Shown: positions 48,865 to 58,422, counted from the stretch's first letter. The stretch is DNA of 64,000 nucleotides from Spirochaetales bacterium (GCA_016928955.1 JAFGJV010000027.1:45972-109971); one strand, 5' to 3'. A program made the numbers and translations. The notes: generated from the letters alone by a model not told the origin.

Positions 48865-50549
48865 CAGGGAAGGGCGACCCCGAGCTGGGTAAGGACGTTC
48901 TGCCGCTCCACCACGTCCGCGCGGGCCGGCGCCAGGGCCATGGCCTGCTTGAGGTAGAAGCGGGCGCGCTGGTAGTCGCCCTTGGATGTATAAATCTCCG
49001 TCATGGCCACCAGGGCGTCCACGTTGAGGCCGTTCTCTATCAGGGCCGAGCGCAGCATGGCCAGGGCGGCGTCCGCGTTTGCCTGCAGTTTGGCCTGCAG
49101 ATAGTAGAGCGTCGACCGGAACGACGACGACCCCTTGCCGGCGAGCAAGCCGTTTATGAAGGCGGCCGCCTCGGTCTTGGAGCCTTCCTCTATCAGGATG
49201 CCCGCCCACGCCAGGGCGGCCGCCTCTGACGTCGGCTCGCGCTGCCTCCAGGCTTGGGCAACGGTTTTGGCGTCGTCGCTCCTCCCGGCCAGGCGGTAGG
49301 CCCGGTAGAGGGCGTCCAGGTTGGCGTAGGTTTTGTCCAGCGACCAGATTCTGTCTGCCCGTTCGGCCGCGGAGGCGGCGTTGCCCGCCCTGAGGTCGGC
49401 GTCCAGGAGCACGGCCAGGGCCTTCAGGTTGTCCGTATCACGCTCTAGCACCGAGCCGGCCAGCTGTATGGCCTCCGAGCGCTCGGCGTCGTCGCCGGCA
49501 GCAAGGAGTTCCGCCGCGTATATGCCAAGCTCGGGGTCGCCCGGATAGCGCTCAAGGCCCTTGCGCAGGGCTGTCAGCGCGCCAGCCCTGTCCTTGGCGT
49601 TTTCAAAAGCCACGCGGGCTCGGAGGAGGAGGTACAGGCGGTTGTTCGGGTCCACGCCAGCGTACGCGTCTAGGAGGGGCGAGGCCAGCTTGTAGTCGCC
49701 TTGTTCCACCAGGATATGGGCGCGCATGAGCAGGAACGACGAGTCCATGGGGTCGTCAAGAAGCACCGCCGTTATCAGGGTCAGGGCATCTTCCCACTTG
49801 CCCAGGCCGTACTGCGTATGCGCCCAGGCCTTGCGGTAGGTCAGGCTGGCCTTGACCGCCGGCTGGACGCCCTCCAGCAGGCCTTGGCCCTCTGCCGCCT
49901 GGCCGCTTGATGCCAACAGCCTGGACGCGTTCAGGGCCGCGGGGTAGCAGTCCGGGCCATAGGCCAGGGAACGCCGGTACGACTCCAGGGCGCCCTGGGT
50001 ATCGCCGGTGCGTTCCAGGGACAGGCCGCGCATGTACTCAGCCAGGGCGGACTCCACGCCCAACCGCGAGAAGCGCTCGAACGCGGCCAGGGCCTGCGTT
50101 GCCACGGTGGATGTTTTGACCCGGAACACGGACAGCATGGGCATGAAATCGGTCAGTATGCCTCCGGCCACGGACTCGGACTGCCGGCCGTTGCGGGCGT
50201 CCACAAAGGCCTTGACCGCGGGCGCGTCCGGCGGAGCGTCCGACCCGCCGGTGAGGGGCGGCATGAGTTCGGGATAGGCCAGGCGGGCCAGCTCGTAGGC
50301 CAGCCATGCGTACACGTGGGCGTCGGCCTTGGACAGGTCCTCGCCTGCCTCGGCCAGGTCCATTGCGGCCTCCAGCGACGCCGGCGTGCCGTTGACCAGG
50401 TGCAGTTCTATGGCCGCCCGCTCGGACCCCGCCTGGGCCGCGGCCCTGTCCCCGCCCAGGGCGCTCCCGGGCCGCGCCGCCGGATCGCTTACGCAGGCGC
50501 CCAAGAAGAGGCTCAGCGCCAGGCCGGCCAGGATAGAGCGCCCGCTCAT
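48864..50549 (-). CDS. TPR-repeat lipoprotein
   Basis: A 561-residue lipoprotein: signal peptide ending LFLGAC with Cys19 as the modified residue. After an Ala-rich region, about ten TPR units fill residues 170-555, for example YMRGLSLERTGDTQGALESY, KAWAHTQYGLGKWEDALTLI and MTEIYTSKGDYQRARFYLKQ. Such proteins act as scaffolds in the periplasm. GGAGG precedes the ATG at 50549. It overlaps the upstream membrane protein gene by 4 nt and the downstream gene by one base, forming a three-gene operon. Confidence 0.83.
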   Translation of the reverse strand: MSGRSILAGLALSLFLGACVSDPAARPGSALGGDRAAAQAGSERAAIELHLVNGTPASLEAAMDLAEAGEDLSKADAHVYAWLAYELARLAYPELMPPLTGGSDAPPDAPAVKAFVDARNGRQSESVAGGILTDFMPMLSVFRVKTSTVATQALAAFERFSRLGVESALAEYMRGLSLERTGDTQGALESYRRSLAYGPDCYPAALNASRLLASSGQAAEGQGLLEGVQPAVKASLTYRKAWAHTQYGLGKWEDALTLITAVLLDDPMDSSFLLMRAHILVEQGDYKLASPLLDAYAGVDPNNRLYLLLRARVAFENAKDRAGALTALRKGLERYPGDPELGIYAAELLAAGDDAERSEAIQLAGSVLERDTDNLKALAVLLDADLRAGNAASAAERADRIWSLDKTYANLDALYRAYRLAGRSDDAKTVAQAWRQREPTSEAAALAWAGILIEEGSKTEAAAFINGLLAGKGSSSFRSTLYYLQAKLQANADAALAMLRSALIENGLNVDALVAMTEIYTSKGDYQRARFYLKQAMALAPARADVVERQNVLTQLGVALP

Positions 50550-51100
50550 GGGTGGCCTCCGCCGGTTTTCCTGGCCGGAGCCCTTCCGCCGAGCGCCCAC
50601 AGGGCCAGCAAGGTCAGGCCCGCGGCAATCAGCAGGGCCGGCCACCAGAGGGCCAGGAAGGCCTTAAAGCCCAAACGGCTGATCCTGAAGGAGAATATAG
50701 AAAAGAACGAACCCAGGAAGACGAACGCCAGGGCAGGGACCAGGTAGCCGGCCAGCAGTTTCCGGTAGCGCACCAGGCCGGCGGCGAACACGCCAACGCC
50801 GGCGCTGATGACCAAAAGTGGCCAGAACGACGACAGGGCCAGGCCGGACGCGTGGCAGACGGCGTACACGGCCGACGACAGGGCCACAAATACGCCGATA
50901 AAGGCCGCCGATACGCTCCGGCGCAAGGACAGGCCCAGGTACGCGTACACCACCGCCGCCCCGAACAGGGCCAAGGGCCATGCCGACAGGATATCAGGAA
51001 GGAGGCCCGTGGTGATGAGAAGCGCGGCGGCCCCGGTCACGACCAGCGCGACCGCGAGTATGAAGAGTGGTGTGTGTCTGTCACGAGCCTGGTCGCGCAT
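50546..51100 (-). CDS. Small multi-pass membrane protein (LiaF/DUF5668-like)
   Basis: A 184-residue protein with about six hydrophobic helices: LFILAVALVVTGAAALLITT, ILSAWPLALFGAAVVYAYLG, FIGVFVALSSAVYAVC, FWPLLVISAGVGVFAAGL and LALWWPALLIAAGLTLLALW. The paired WPLLLI/WPALLIAAG helices are like those of LiaI/LiaF-like membrane domains (DUF5668), which in firmicutes sense envelope stress. No soluble domain remains. GGGGAG lies before the ATG at 51100. It is the first gene of the operon with the TPR lipoprotein. Confidence 0.65.
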   Translation of the reverse strand: MRDQARDRHTPLFILAVALVVTGAAALLITTGLLPDILSAWPLALFGAAVVYAYLGLSLRRSVSAAFIGVFVALSSAVYAVCHASGLALSSFWPLLVISAGVGVFAAGLVRYRKLLAGYLVPALAFVFLGSFFSIFSFRISRLGFKAFLALWWPALLIAAGLTLLALWALGGRAPARKTGGGHP

Positions 51101-51160
51101 GCATACTCCCCAAAAACCGTTCCCGGGAACCTTGTCCGCACCGGAAAAAGCCCCACTCTT

Positions 51161-51189
51161 ATTCTATCGAGGCCGGCCGTCCTTGCCAA
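51161..51189 (-). promoter_or_regulatory. Promoter of the membrane protein/TPR/TIGR02757 operon
   Basis: Minus-strand TTGGCA (51184-51189), 17-bp spacer and TAGAAT (51161-51166). Its -35 hexamer is the complement of the -35 of the divergent promoter (overlap of five bases), so only one polymerase can occupy the region. Confidence 0.65.
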
Positions 51190-51212
51190 CGGTTTTTGGC
51201 GCGTGGTATAGT
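51183..51212 (+). promoter_or_regulatory. Promoter of the 51221 lipoprotein gene, leaderless type
   Basis: TTGCCA (51183-51188), 18-bp spacer, TATAGT (51207-51212). Eight nt separate the -10 from the ATG, and there is no ribosome binding site, so the mRNA should have a leader of 0-3 nt. Confidence 0.6.
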
Positions 51213-51220
51213 AAAAAGCG

Positions 51221-52261
51221 ATGCGTATCACGCCCGTCGCCGCCGTCCTGGCCTGCGCGCTCGCCGTTTCCTGCTCGTCGCCCCGCGACTATTACCTGGA
51301 AGCGCCGGAACCCGAACACTCACGGCTTGCCGACCTGTTCAGCCTTTTGGATACGGAAGGCCTAGGGGTCGAGGAACGTTACGCCGTCATCCAGAAAATC
51401 GGCGCGTCCATGCTCGAGCGTGAGGAATATGGCCGCCTGGCCAGCTTCCTGTCCGAGGAAATAGGGCGCGACCCGGACAACCCGTACAACGCCATGCACA
51501 TGCTCACGCTGGCCTGGGCGTATTCCCTGCAGGGGGCCGAGGACGTGGCCGCCCTGTACTATGACCGCATCCTGAAGAACTATCCCGACCTGTCCGTGGG
51601 CGGGGAGTCCGTGCACTTTGCCTGCCTGCGCCGCCTGATAGAACTGGTGCCCGAGCCCGAGCGTCGCATAGAATTCAGGCGCGAGCTTCTGGCCAGGTTT
51701 CCCGATAGTATAGACATGGGTACCGAGCTGTTTCTCATGGGCTCCGAGTACGAGGAGCTTGGCGACTGGGATTCCGCCCTGGACGCCTACCAGCGCTTCC
51801 TCCCCTATTACGAGTCGGAAATACCCGGCCACCCCAACGCCGTGCGCTACGCCCGAACCTTTGTGGACCTGGCCACCATACCCAAGACCTGGACCTTTGA
51901 GACCCTGGACCAGCTGGTAGCCACCATCAAGCAGGCCCTGGCCGCGGGCAACACCCGAGCCCTGCCCCGCCTGCGCGCCGGGGTTGGCTTCTTTGCCATG
52001 GACTGGTACCAGGACATAGACGCGGGCAACAGCCTGGTCCTGTTCGATTTCGGCGCCTTCATGGCGGGCGGCCGCATTTACTACTCCGACGACCTGGACC
52101 CGGCGTCCAACGCCACGGAAGCCTTCCTCAAGACCTGGGGCTGGACCGAGCGTATATCCACCTGGTACCTGTACTTCCGCAAGGTGGACTTTCCCGCGGA
52201 CCCTGAGGTGCACGGCCGCTGGGAATGGGCTGGCATCTATTTTGGGGAAAAGATGCAATGA
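51221..52261 (+). CDS. TPR-containing lipoprotein of spirochaetal type
   Basis: A 346-residue lipoprotein: the lipobox LAVSC gives Cys18, followed by SSPRDYYLEAPEPEHSRLAD. The middle carries TPR-like pairs (MHMLTLAWAYSLQGAEDVAA and LFLMGSEYEELGDWDSALDA), and the end (TWYLYFRKVDFPADPEVHGR) is beta-rich. The function is unknown; its partner genes are a murein hydrolase and another exported protein, so cell-wall work is likely. It overlaps the MltD-like gene by 4 nt. The start lacks a Shine-Dalgarno sequence. Confidence 0.75.
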   Translation: MRITPVAAVLACALAVSCSSPRDYYLEAPEPEHSRLADLFSLLDTEGLGVEERYAVIQKIGASMLEREEYGRLASFLSEEIGRDPDNPYNAMHMLTLAWAYSLQGAEDVAALYYDRILKNYPDLSVGGESVHFACLRRLIELVPEPERRIEFRRELLARFPDSIDMGTELFLMGSEYEELGDWDSALDAYQRFLPYYESEIPGHPNAVRYARTFVDLATIPKTWTFETLDQLVATIKQALAAGNTRALPRLRAGVGFFAMDWYQDIDAGNSLVLFDFGAFMAGGRIYYSDDLDPASNATEAFLKTWGWTERISTWYLYFRKVDFPADPEVHGRWEWAGIYFGEKMQ

Positions 52262-53619
52262 GGCAGGCCGTGGCCCTGGCCCTGGCCGTGCTGGCGGCGC
52301 TGCCGGGGTGGACGCAGGTGCACAGCTCGGCGTCGGCTCAGTCGCCGGCCGAGCTTGACGCTGCCGCCGGCGAGCTTGCCCAGACTGCCGGCCTCTTGGC
52401 CGCCGAACCCGTACAAAGGCCCCTGCGCTCGTCCGAGAGTCCCATGGTTTCCTGGCCCCATCACGCCGGCCCCGAACGCTACAGCCTGCCCATGCCCTTT
52501 GGCGAGCCGCAATTCGAGCACTACCGCTCAGCCTACCAGAGCCAGGGAGGCCAGGCATGGATAGCGGCCATAAGCCGACGCTCCCAGCCCTACGCCGCCT
52601 ACGTGCGGGAACGCCTGCGCTTTTACGGCATGCCGGAGGAGCTGTTCTACCTTCCCTTCATCGAGTCTGAGTACTCGCCCAGGGCCGTGTCCAAATCCGG
52701 GGCCGCCGGGCTGTGGCAGTTCATGAAAAACAGCGTGGCCGGCTACAACATGCGCATAGACGAGTGGCTGGACGAACGCCGCGACTTCATGAAGAGCACG
52801 GACGGCGCCCTGCGCAAGCTCCAGTGGAATTACGAGCGCTTTGGCGACTGGCTCCTGGCTATTGCGGCCTACAATTGCGGCGCGGGCGCCATGGACAGGG
52901 CCATAGCGGCGTCAGGCGGCTCGCGCGACTATTGGTCGCTCAGGGAACGTTCCCTCATCCCGCCGGAAACCCGGTCCTACATACCCAAATTCCTGGCCGT
53001 TGCCTGGGTGGCCATGCACGCGGGGCGCAACGGCATAGAGGCGGACTGGCCAGAGGCCTTCCGCTGGGCCACCGTGCCCGTCAGCCGCCCGGTGGACCTG
53101 GCCATGCTGGCAAAGGCGGCCGGCGTTCCCGAGGATGAGCTTAAAGCGGGCAACGCCGAGCTGCGTTACGGGGTCACCCCACCGACCGGCGGCTACCTCC
53201 TCAAGGTGCCGGAAGGAACCGAGGCGGCCATCCTGGAAGCCCTGGCGTCGCCGGATCGGCTCATGAGCGTGTACCTGCACCAGGTACGGTCTGGCGACAC
53301 GGTATCCGCCCTCGCGCGCCACTACGACGTGCCCGTGTCCCTGATCGCGTCGCTGAACCCCGGCCTCAATCCAGACCGCATACGCATAGGCCAGACCATA
53401 GCCGTGCCCACCTTCAAGGAACGCGCCCCGTACTCGAGCGCTTCTGGCGACGACCAGCTGGTGTTCGGCGGCCGCTACACCGTGCGCCCCGGCGACACGC
53501 TGTGGAGCATATCCCTGGTGTACGGCGTCCAGCCGGAAACCCTGGCGGAGCGGAACGGCCTTACGCTCACCAGCGTCCTTCGTGAAGGAATCAGCCTCAA
53601 CGTGCCGATACTGGAATGA
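52258..53619 (+). CDS. MltD-like lytic transglycosylase with two LysM domains
   Basis: A 453-residue periplasmic murein hydrolase: signal peptide 1-27, an SLT domain at about 120-260 (LFYLPFIESEYSPRAVSKSG with the catalytic Glu, GLWQFMKNS, IAAYNCGAGAMDRAI) and two LysM domains at about 340-382 (VRSGDTVSALARHYDVPVSL) and 410-453 (YTVRPGDTLWSISLVYGV). LysM modules bind GlcNAc of peptidoglycan. The ATG at 52258 overlaps the upstream stop and the downstream start overlaps its own stop, so the three genes are coupled. Confidence 0.92.
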   Translation: MRQAVALALAVLAALPGWTQVHSSASAQSPAELDAAAGELAQTAGLLAAEPVQRPLRSSESPMVSWPHHAGPERYSLPMPFGEPQFEHYRSAYQSQGGQAWIAAISRRSQPYAAYVRERLRFYGMPEELFYLPFIESEYSPRAVSKSGAAGLWQFMKNSVAGYNMRIDEWLDERRDFMKSTDGALRKLQWNYERFGDWLLAIAAYNCGAGAMDRAIAASGGSRDYWSLRERSLIPPETRSYIPKFLAVAWVAMHAGRNGIEADWPEAFRWATVPVSRPVDLAMLAKAAGVPEDELKAGNAELRYGVTPPTGGYLLKVPEGTEAAILEALASPDRLMSVYLHQVRSGDTVSALARHYDVPVSLIASLNPGLNPDRIRIGQTIAVPTFKERAPYSSASGDDQLVFGGRYTVRPGDTLWSISLVYGVQPETLAERNGLTLTSVLREGISLNVPILE

Positions 53620-54488
53620 TGGACATCCGCAAATACGGGCGCGCCGTCCCGCAAGCGGCGCTCATGATCGTGTGCCTGGCCGTTGCCCTGTCGGCAGGGG
53701 CCCAGGACGCGGCAGCGCCCACCATCCAGGCCAGCGTGGACTGGACGGCGGGGATCATGCACGCCCGGGTGTCGGTGGATATCGTGGCCGCCGGCATTCG
53801 CCTGCCCTCGGGACGCGCCGAGGCCGAGCGTCTGCTGGAGCGCTCGGCGTCTGACCTGGTAGAGCCGACCGTCCTGGCCATAGCCGTGGACTCGTACCGC
53901 ACGGTGGCCGACACCCTGGACGACGGCTCGCTCGATACCGCCGGGTTCCGTGCCTACCTGGACAGCGGCGTCAAGCGCCAGACGGCCATGAGCGCGGACG
54001 GGCGCAGCCTGAGCTCGGAGTTCGAGTGGAAGCTGGCAGACCTGGCCGGCCTGTACGTCAGGCACAGCGCGCCCCTGGACCTGCCGCCGGCAGGCGCTTA
54101 CGTGCCCACCAAGTCCTACACGGGCATAGTCGTCTACCTGAAGGGCGACCTGCCGGTGCGCGGCGAGCACGACCACGCCCAGCTCCAGCCCTGCCTGTTT
54201 CCCAAGCTCTGGGACGAGAACATGAACGTGCTCATGGACCGCAACCGCATGTCGCCGGAACTCCTGTCAGCCTGGGGACCCGTGGCCTATGCCACGGACG
54301 CCGGCGACCCCTCCCTGTTCTGGCGCGTGGGCGACGATCCCCTGCGTGTCATGGCCCAGTCGATTTTCGGCTCGTTCAAGACCGACGCCGTGATCACCAG
54401 GGCAGACGCGCAGCGCATACTCGGCGACCCCGTCAATCGTTCCCTGATACGGGACGGACGGATTGTCTTCGTGGTCGACCAGCCTTAG
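53616..54488 (+). CDS. Exported protein of unknown function
   Basis: A 290-residue protein with a signal peptide (residues 1-29: ALMIVCLAVALSAGAQ). The mature part (ASVDWTAGIMHARVSVDIVA and LVEPTVLAIAVDSYRTVADT) has a beta-alpha pattern seen in LPP20-like or flagellar-associated treponemal proteins, but I do not recognise a family with certainty. YTGIVVYLKGDLPVRGEHDH and FGSFKTDAVITRADAQRIL are likely conserved. The ATG (or the second ATG at 53619) overlaps the mltD-like stop. A strong bidirectional terminator follows. Confidence 0.6.
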   Translation: MMDIRKYGRAVPQAALMIVCLAVALSAGAQDAAAPTIQASVDWTAGIMHARVSVDIVAAGIRLPSGRAEAERLLERSASDLVEPTVLAIAVDSYRTVADTLDDGSLDTAGFRAYLDSGVKRQTAMSADGRSLSSEFEWKLADLAGLYVRHSAPLDLPPAGAYVPTKSYTGIVVYLKGDLPVRGEHDHAQLQPCLFPKLWDENMNVLMDRNRMSPELLSAWGPVAYATDAGDPSLFWRVGDDPLRVMAQSIFGSFKTDAVITRADAQRILGDPVNRSLIRDGRIVFVVDQP

Positions 54489-54510
54489 GCGGACGGCAGC
54501 GCGGCGTAAA

Positions 54511-54538
54511 AAAAAGGCGGCCTCTTGGCCGCCTTTTT
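54511..54538. terminator. Bidirectional terminator between convergent operons
   Basis: AAAAAGGCGGCC (54511-54522), loop TCTT, GGCCGCCTTTTT (54527-54538). It is perfect over 12 bp and has A and T tracts for both the plus-strand envelope operon and the minus-strand M20 gene. Confidence 0.92.
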
Positions 54539-54554
54539 TAGTCCGTGCCCCGCG

Positions 54555-55787
54555 TCAGCGCTGGGCCAGTATCAGTCGCAGGAACACCTTTGCGTCGCCT
54601 ACGATGTTCTCTATCTTGGCGTACTCGTTTGGCGCGTGCATGGTCTCGTCCTGGCGGCTCCACACCACGCAGGGAAAGCCCGCCTTGCGCAGGTACGCGC
54701 CCACGGTGCCGCCGCCTATGCCCACGGCCTTGGCCTTGACGCCGTAAGTGTCCTCCACGGCCTTGGACAGGAGGGTAACCACCGGCGCGTCCACCGGCGT
54801 GGCGGGGCTTTCATTGCGCTGCACCACCTCGTAGCTCATTTTGACGCCGTATTTGGCCGCCACCTTGTCCATGCGGGCCTGGCATTCCTTGAGCACGCGG
54901 TCCACGGAGTACTGGGGCAACACGCGCATGTCCACGTAAAAAACGTCATCCGCCGGCACCGTGTTGATGTTCGGCACGTTGGCGTCCTTTTTGGTGGGCG
55001 TTATGGTGGAGCGCTGGGGATCAAAAATGGGATCGCGGTCGGTGAACACCTCGGTCTCCATGCGGTTCAGCTCCAGGGCCAGCTCGCAGTTGGCCAGGAA
55101 GGCGTTTGCGCCGTCGTCCGGCCTTGAGGCATGGCACTGCTTGCCCTTGGTGGCCACCTTGAGCCAGCATATGTTCTTTTCCGCGGTCTCTATCTCCGAG
55201 CCGTCGGCCTTGCCGCCGTCAGGCACCACGATCAGGTCGTCGGCCTGAAACAGCTGGCGGTTGGCCAGGAGCCACTGAATGCCGTACACGGACCCGAACT
55301 CCTCGTCGGCCACCAGGAGGAGCTTGACGTCGTGCTCGGGCTGGATGCCGTTGTCCAGCAGGGCCAGGGCGGCGAACACGCCGGACACCAGACCCTGCTG
55401 GTTGTCCTCAACGCCGCGGCCGTACAGCTTGCCGTCCTTGAGCACGGCCTTAAAGGGCTCGGTGTCCCACAGGGAGCGGTCTCCCTCAGGCACCACGTCC
55501 GTGTGCGCCATGATCCAGACGCGCTTGCCGGGGTTTTTGCCCTTGATGGTCACCACCAGGTTTGGGCGCTTGCCCGCGCTCACCCGGGGATCGGGCGCGT
55601 CGTGGTGCTCTATGTCGGTAAGGCCCTTGCTCCTGAGCCAGGCTTCCAGGGCCTCGGCTTTCTTCCATTCGCCGTCGCCGCCGGATTCCGGGGCCAGGGC
55701 GGGTATGGCCGTGAGCAGGGTCTCCAGCTCCACTATTCCAGGCTCGGCCTTGTCCAGGTAGGCCAAAGCCGACTTGATATCTCCCAT
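54555..55787 (-). CDS. M20 family metallopeptidase
   Basis: A 410-residue cytoplasmic peptidase. The metal ligands are in VWIMAHTDVVPEGD (H-x-D, near residue 95), GRGVEDNQQGLVSGVFAALA and LLLVADEEFGSVYG (the Glu pair near residue 162), and the dimerisation domain is at about 200-310. The final ETMHAPNEYAKIENI supplies the last His. Relatives include PepV, ArgE, DapE and Sapep-type dipeptidases; the substrate is not clear. AAAGGAGG precedes the ATG. It is the last gene downstream of galE, before a terminator. Confidence 0.88.
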   Translation of the reverse strand: MGDIKSALAYLDKAEPGIVELETLLTAIPALAPESGGDGEWKKAEALEAWLRSKGLTDIEHHDAPDPRVSAGKRPNLVVTIKGKNPGKRVWIMAHTDVVPEGDRSLWDTEPFKAVLKDGKLYGRGVEDNQQGLVSGVFAALALLDNGIQPEHDVKLLLVADEEFGSVYGIQWLLANRQLFQADDLIVVPDGGKADGSEIETAEKNICWLKVATKGKQCHASRPDDGANAFLANCELALELNRMETEVFTDRDPIFDPQRSTITPTKKDANVPNINTVPADDVFYVDMRVLPQYSVDRVLKECQARMDKVAAKYGVKMSYEVVQRNESPATPVDAPVVTLLSKAVEDTYGVKAKAVGIGGGTVGAYLRKAGFPCVVWSRQDETMHAPNEYAKIENIVGDAKVFLRLILAQR

Positions 55788-55842
55788 CTCGTCCTCCTTT
55801 TAACCGAACATGACGATGCGGCCGCCGCGTCCCGCGGTCCTC

Positions 55843-56817
55843 TCAGGCGCCGGATCGCTGATAGGCGCGCCAGGTGGTTTCCACGATGCTGTCCAGACCT
55901 GAGTGCCTTGCTTCCCAGCCCAGGATGTCCCTGGCTTTGGCCGAGCTGGCCACCAGCGTGGCCGGGTCGCCGGGCCGCCGCGGCAGGACCTTGGCCGGGA
56001 TGGACGTGCCCGTGATGCGCCGGGCCGCTTCCAGTATCTCGTACACGGACAGGCCGTTCTCGGAGCCCAGGTTGACCGTGAGGCTGGCCGAGCCCGACGC
56101 CAGGGCGTCCAGGGCCTGGGCATGGGCCAAGGCCAGGTCGCTGACATGCACGTAGTCGCGCACGCCGGTGCCGTCCCGGGTTGGATAGTCGTCGCCAAAA
56201 ACGCCCAGTTCGGGCCTTTTGCCCGCGGCAACCTCCATGACCACCGGTATGAGGTTGGCGGGGTTGCTTTCCAGGCCCCTGACCCTGCCCTGGGCATCGT
56301 ACCCGGCGGCGTTGAAGTAGCGCAAGGCCGCGTAGCGCAGCCCCAGGAGCCTGTCGTACCAGGCCAGGACGCGTTCTATCTCCAGCTTGGTAAAGCCGTA
56401 AAAGTTGGCTGGCTCCGTGGGGTGGCCCTCGTCCACGGGCAGGTAGGCCGGCTCGCCGTACACGGCCGCCGAACTTGAGAACACCAGTATCCTGGTTCCG
56501 GCTTCGGCCATGGCGTTCAGTATGTTGATGGTTCCGGACAGGTTGTTGCGGGCGTATTTGCCCGGCTCAACCATGGATTCCCCGGCGGCCTTGAGGGCCG
56601 CCAGGTGGATAACCGCGTCAAAGCCCTTGGCCATGGCGGCGCTCAGGGCGAGCGGATCCATGATGTCTCCCCTTATCAGGGCGTTGCCCGGATGCAGGTT
56701 TTCCTCCCGGCCACTGGAAAGATTGTCGAACACCGTGATCGAGTGCCCGCGACCGGCCAGTTCCAGGGCCACGTGCGAGCCGATGTACCCCGCTCCGCCT
56801 ATGACGAGTACGTTCAT
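55843..56817 (-). CDS. galE: UDP-glucose 4-epimerase
   Basis: A 324-residue extended SDR enzyme. MNVLVIGGAGYIGSHVALEL is the NAD-binding GxxGxxG motif, the catalytic pattern is SSSAAVYG with the YxxxK motif at YGFTKLEIER near residue 145-150, and GTGVRDYVHVSDLALAHAQA is the substrate loop. It interconverts UDP-glucose and UDP-galactose for surface glycans. The start is set by the nucleotide-binding motif; AAGGAG lies a little far, 10 nt upstream. It is 57 bp downstream of the HD-GYP gene. Confidence 0.94.
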   Translation of the reverse strand: MNVLVIGGAGYIGSHVALELAGRGHSITVFDNLSSGREENLHPGNALIRGDIMDPLALSAAMAKGFDAVIHLAALKAAGESMVEPGKYARNNLSGTINILNAMAEAGTRILVFSSSAAVYGEPAYLPVDEGHPTEPANFYGFTKLEIERVLAWYDRLLGLRYAALRYFNAAGYDAQGRVRGLESNPANLIPVVMEVAAGKRPELGVFGDDYPTRDGTGVRDYVHVSDLALAHAQALDALASGSASLTVNLGSENGLSVYEILEAARRITGTSIPAKVLPRRPGDPATLVASSAKARDILGWEARHSGLDSIVETTWRAYQRSGA

Positions 56818-56874
56818 GAAGTGCTGTCTCCTTGGCAATCTGATCAAAGGTTCCCCGCAACGTGGCGGCGGACG

Positions 56875-58422
56875 CTATTCCAGCGCCACCTGCCCGCCCA
56901 GGCGGCCCCGTATTTCCAGAAAATCTGGCAGGGAGCTCATAAATATATCCACCAGGGCCGGATCGAACTGCGAACCCGCGTGCTCTCTGAAATACGCCAC
57001 GGCCCTGTCCACCGTCCACGCCGGCCTGTACACCCTATCGTTGGTCAGGGCGTCAAACACGTCGGCTATGGCCGCTATGCGCGCGTAGGGATGGATATCG
57101 TCGCCCGCAAGCCCGACGGGGTACCCCGTCCCGTCCCAGCGCTCGTGGTGCTGGCTGGCCACCGTGGCCGCTGCTTGGAACAGGTCCCGGCGGCTGAAGG
57201 CAAGCATCCCGGCGCCCAGGGCGGAATGGCCCTTCATGATAGCATACTCCTTGTCGTCCAGGGGACCGGGTTTGTTGAGAATCACGTCCGGTATGGCCAC
57301 CTTGCCTATGTCGTGCACGGCGCTGGCCACGGCCACCAGGTCAGACTCTTCCTCCGTGCGGCCGGACAGCAGGGCCAGAAGCCTGGCGTACTCGGACACG
57401 CGCTGGACATGATGGCCCGTTTCCTGCGAACGGCGCTCTATGATGTCGCCCAGGGTAAAGATCAGCGAGCGGTAGTCCTCTTCCACCTCGCGGTTCAGGT
57501 ATATGTTGTCAAAGGCTATGCCAACGTTCATGCTGAAAATATTGACCAGCTCTGAGTCCAAGGCCCCCATTCCGGGGCAGTTTTCCAGGTACACGATGTT
57601 CTGGGAGCCGGTCTTGGTCTCTATATAGCCCACGTACACGGAATCCGCGTAACTGGACGACTTGCTGTCCATGGCCTGCCGTATCCTGTCCATGCCCCTG
57701 GCGGGCAGGAAGTCCTCAAGGCGCTTGCCTATGGCGTCCTGGAAACGGCCGGAGGCGGCAAGCACCACAAAGCCCTCTCCCTCCTTGGTGGCGGTAAAGC
57801 CGCCCATGCCCATGTAGAGGGCGTCCCGCTCCAGGGTAACCAGGCCGCTCAGCTGCTCCAGCACCCCGGAGGCGAATTTCTTGAGCGACTGCAGCTCGAA
57901 TATGCGCGCGGACGCGTCAATGATCTTCTCAAGGCCGTGGCGGTTGCGCTCTATCAGCATGATGTCGCGGTACGAGCGGACGGCGGACACCATGGTGGTG
58001 TACAGCTTCTGGGCGGTCAGCTCGGTTTTTTCCCGGTAATCGTTGATGTCGTATTCCAGGATGACCTTGTTCTCCGGAGCCATGCCCGGCTGGCCCGTCC
58101 TGAGCACGATGCGGACAAAGGAATTTCCCAGGGTCTCCCTGATGTAGCGTACCAGCTTGAGGCCCGCGTCCTCGCCGTCCATCACCACGTCCAAAAGGAT
58201 CACCGCCACGTCAGGATGCTCGGCCAGGACCTGCTTGGCCTCGGTGGACGAATACGCCGACAGGAAATCCAGGGAACGGCCGCCGAAGGAAAAGGTGGAC
58301 AGCACAAGCCTGGTGATGTGGTGCACGTCGTCTTCGTCGTCGACTATGAGGACTTTCCACCCGTTCGGCTCAGCGCCGGCTACGGGTTCCAGGACATTGT
58401 CCGCCATCTCGTGGTCGCTCAC
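56875..58422 (-). CDS. Response regulator with DUF3369 and HD-GYP phosphodiesterase domain
   Basis: A 515-residue protein. Residues 22-145 form a receiver domain (VLIVDDEDDVHHITRLVL, Asp in VILLDVVMDGEDAG), about 160-320 are a DUF3369-like domain, and about 325-490 the HD-GYP domain with VASAVHDIGKVAIPDVILNK and HHERWDGTGYPVGLAGDDIH. It should hydrolyse c-di-GMP, under control of the kinase encoded just upstream, whose stop codon overlaps this start (ATGA). Low c-di-GMP usually favours motility. Confidence 0.95.
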   Translation of the reverse strand: MSDHEMADNVLEPVAGAEPNGWKVLIVDDEDDVHHITRLVLSTFSFGGRSLDFLSAYSSTEAKQVLAEHPDVAVILLDVVMDGEDAGLKLVRYIRETLGNSFVRIVLRTGQPGMAPENKVILEYDINDYREKTELTAQKLYTTMVSAVRSYRDIMLIERNRHGLEKIIDASARIFELQSLKKFASGVLEQLSGLVTLERDALYMGMGGFTATKEGEGFVVLAASGRFQDAIGKRLEDFLPARGMDRIRQAMDSKSSSYADSVYVGYIETKTGSQNIVYLENCPGMGALDSELVNIFSMNVGIAFDNIYLNREVEEDYRSLIFTLGDIIERRSQETGHHVQRVSEYARLLALLSGRTEEESDLVAVASAVHDIGKVAIPDVILNKPGPLDDKEYAIMKGHSALGAGMLAFSRRDLFQAAATVASQHHERWDGTGYPVGLAGDDIHPYARIAAIADVFDALTNDRVYRPAWTVDRAVAYFREHAGSQFDPALVDIFMSSLPDFLEIRGRLGGQVALE

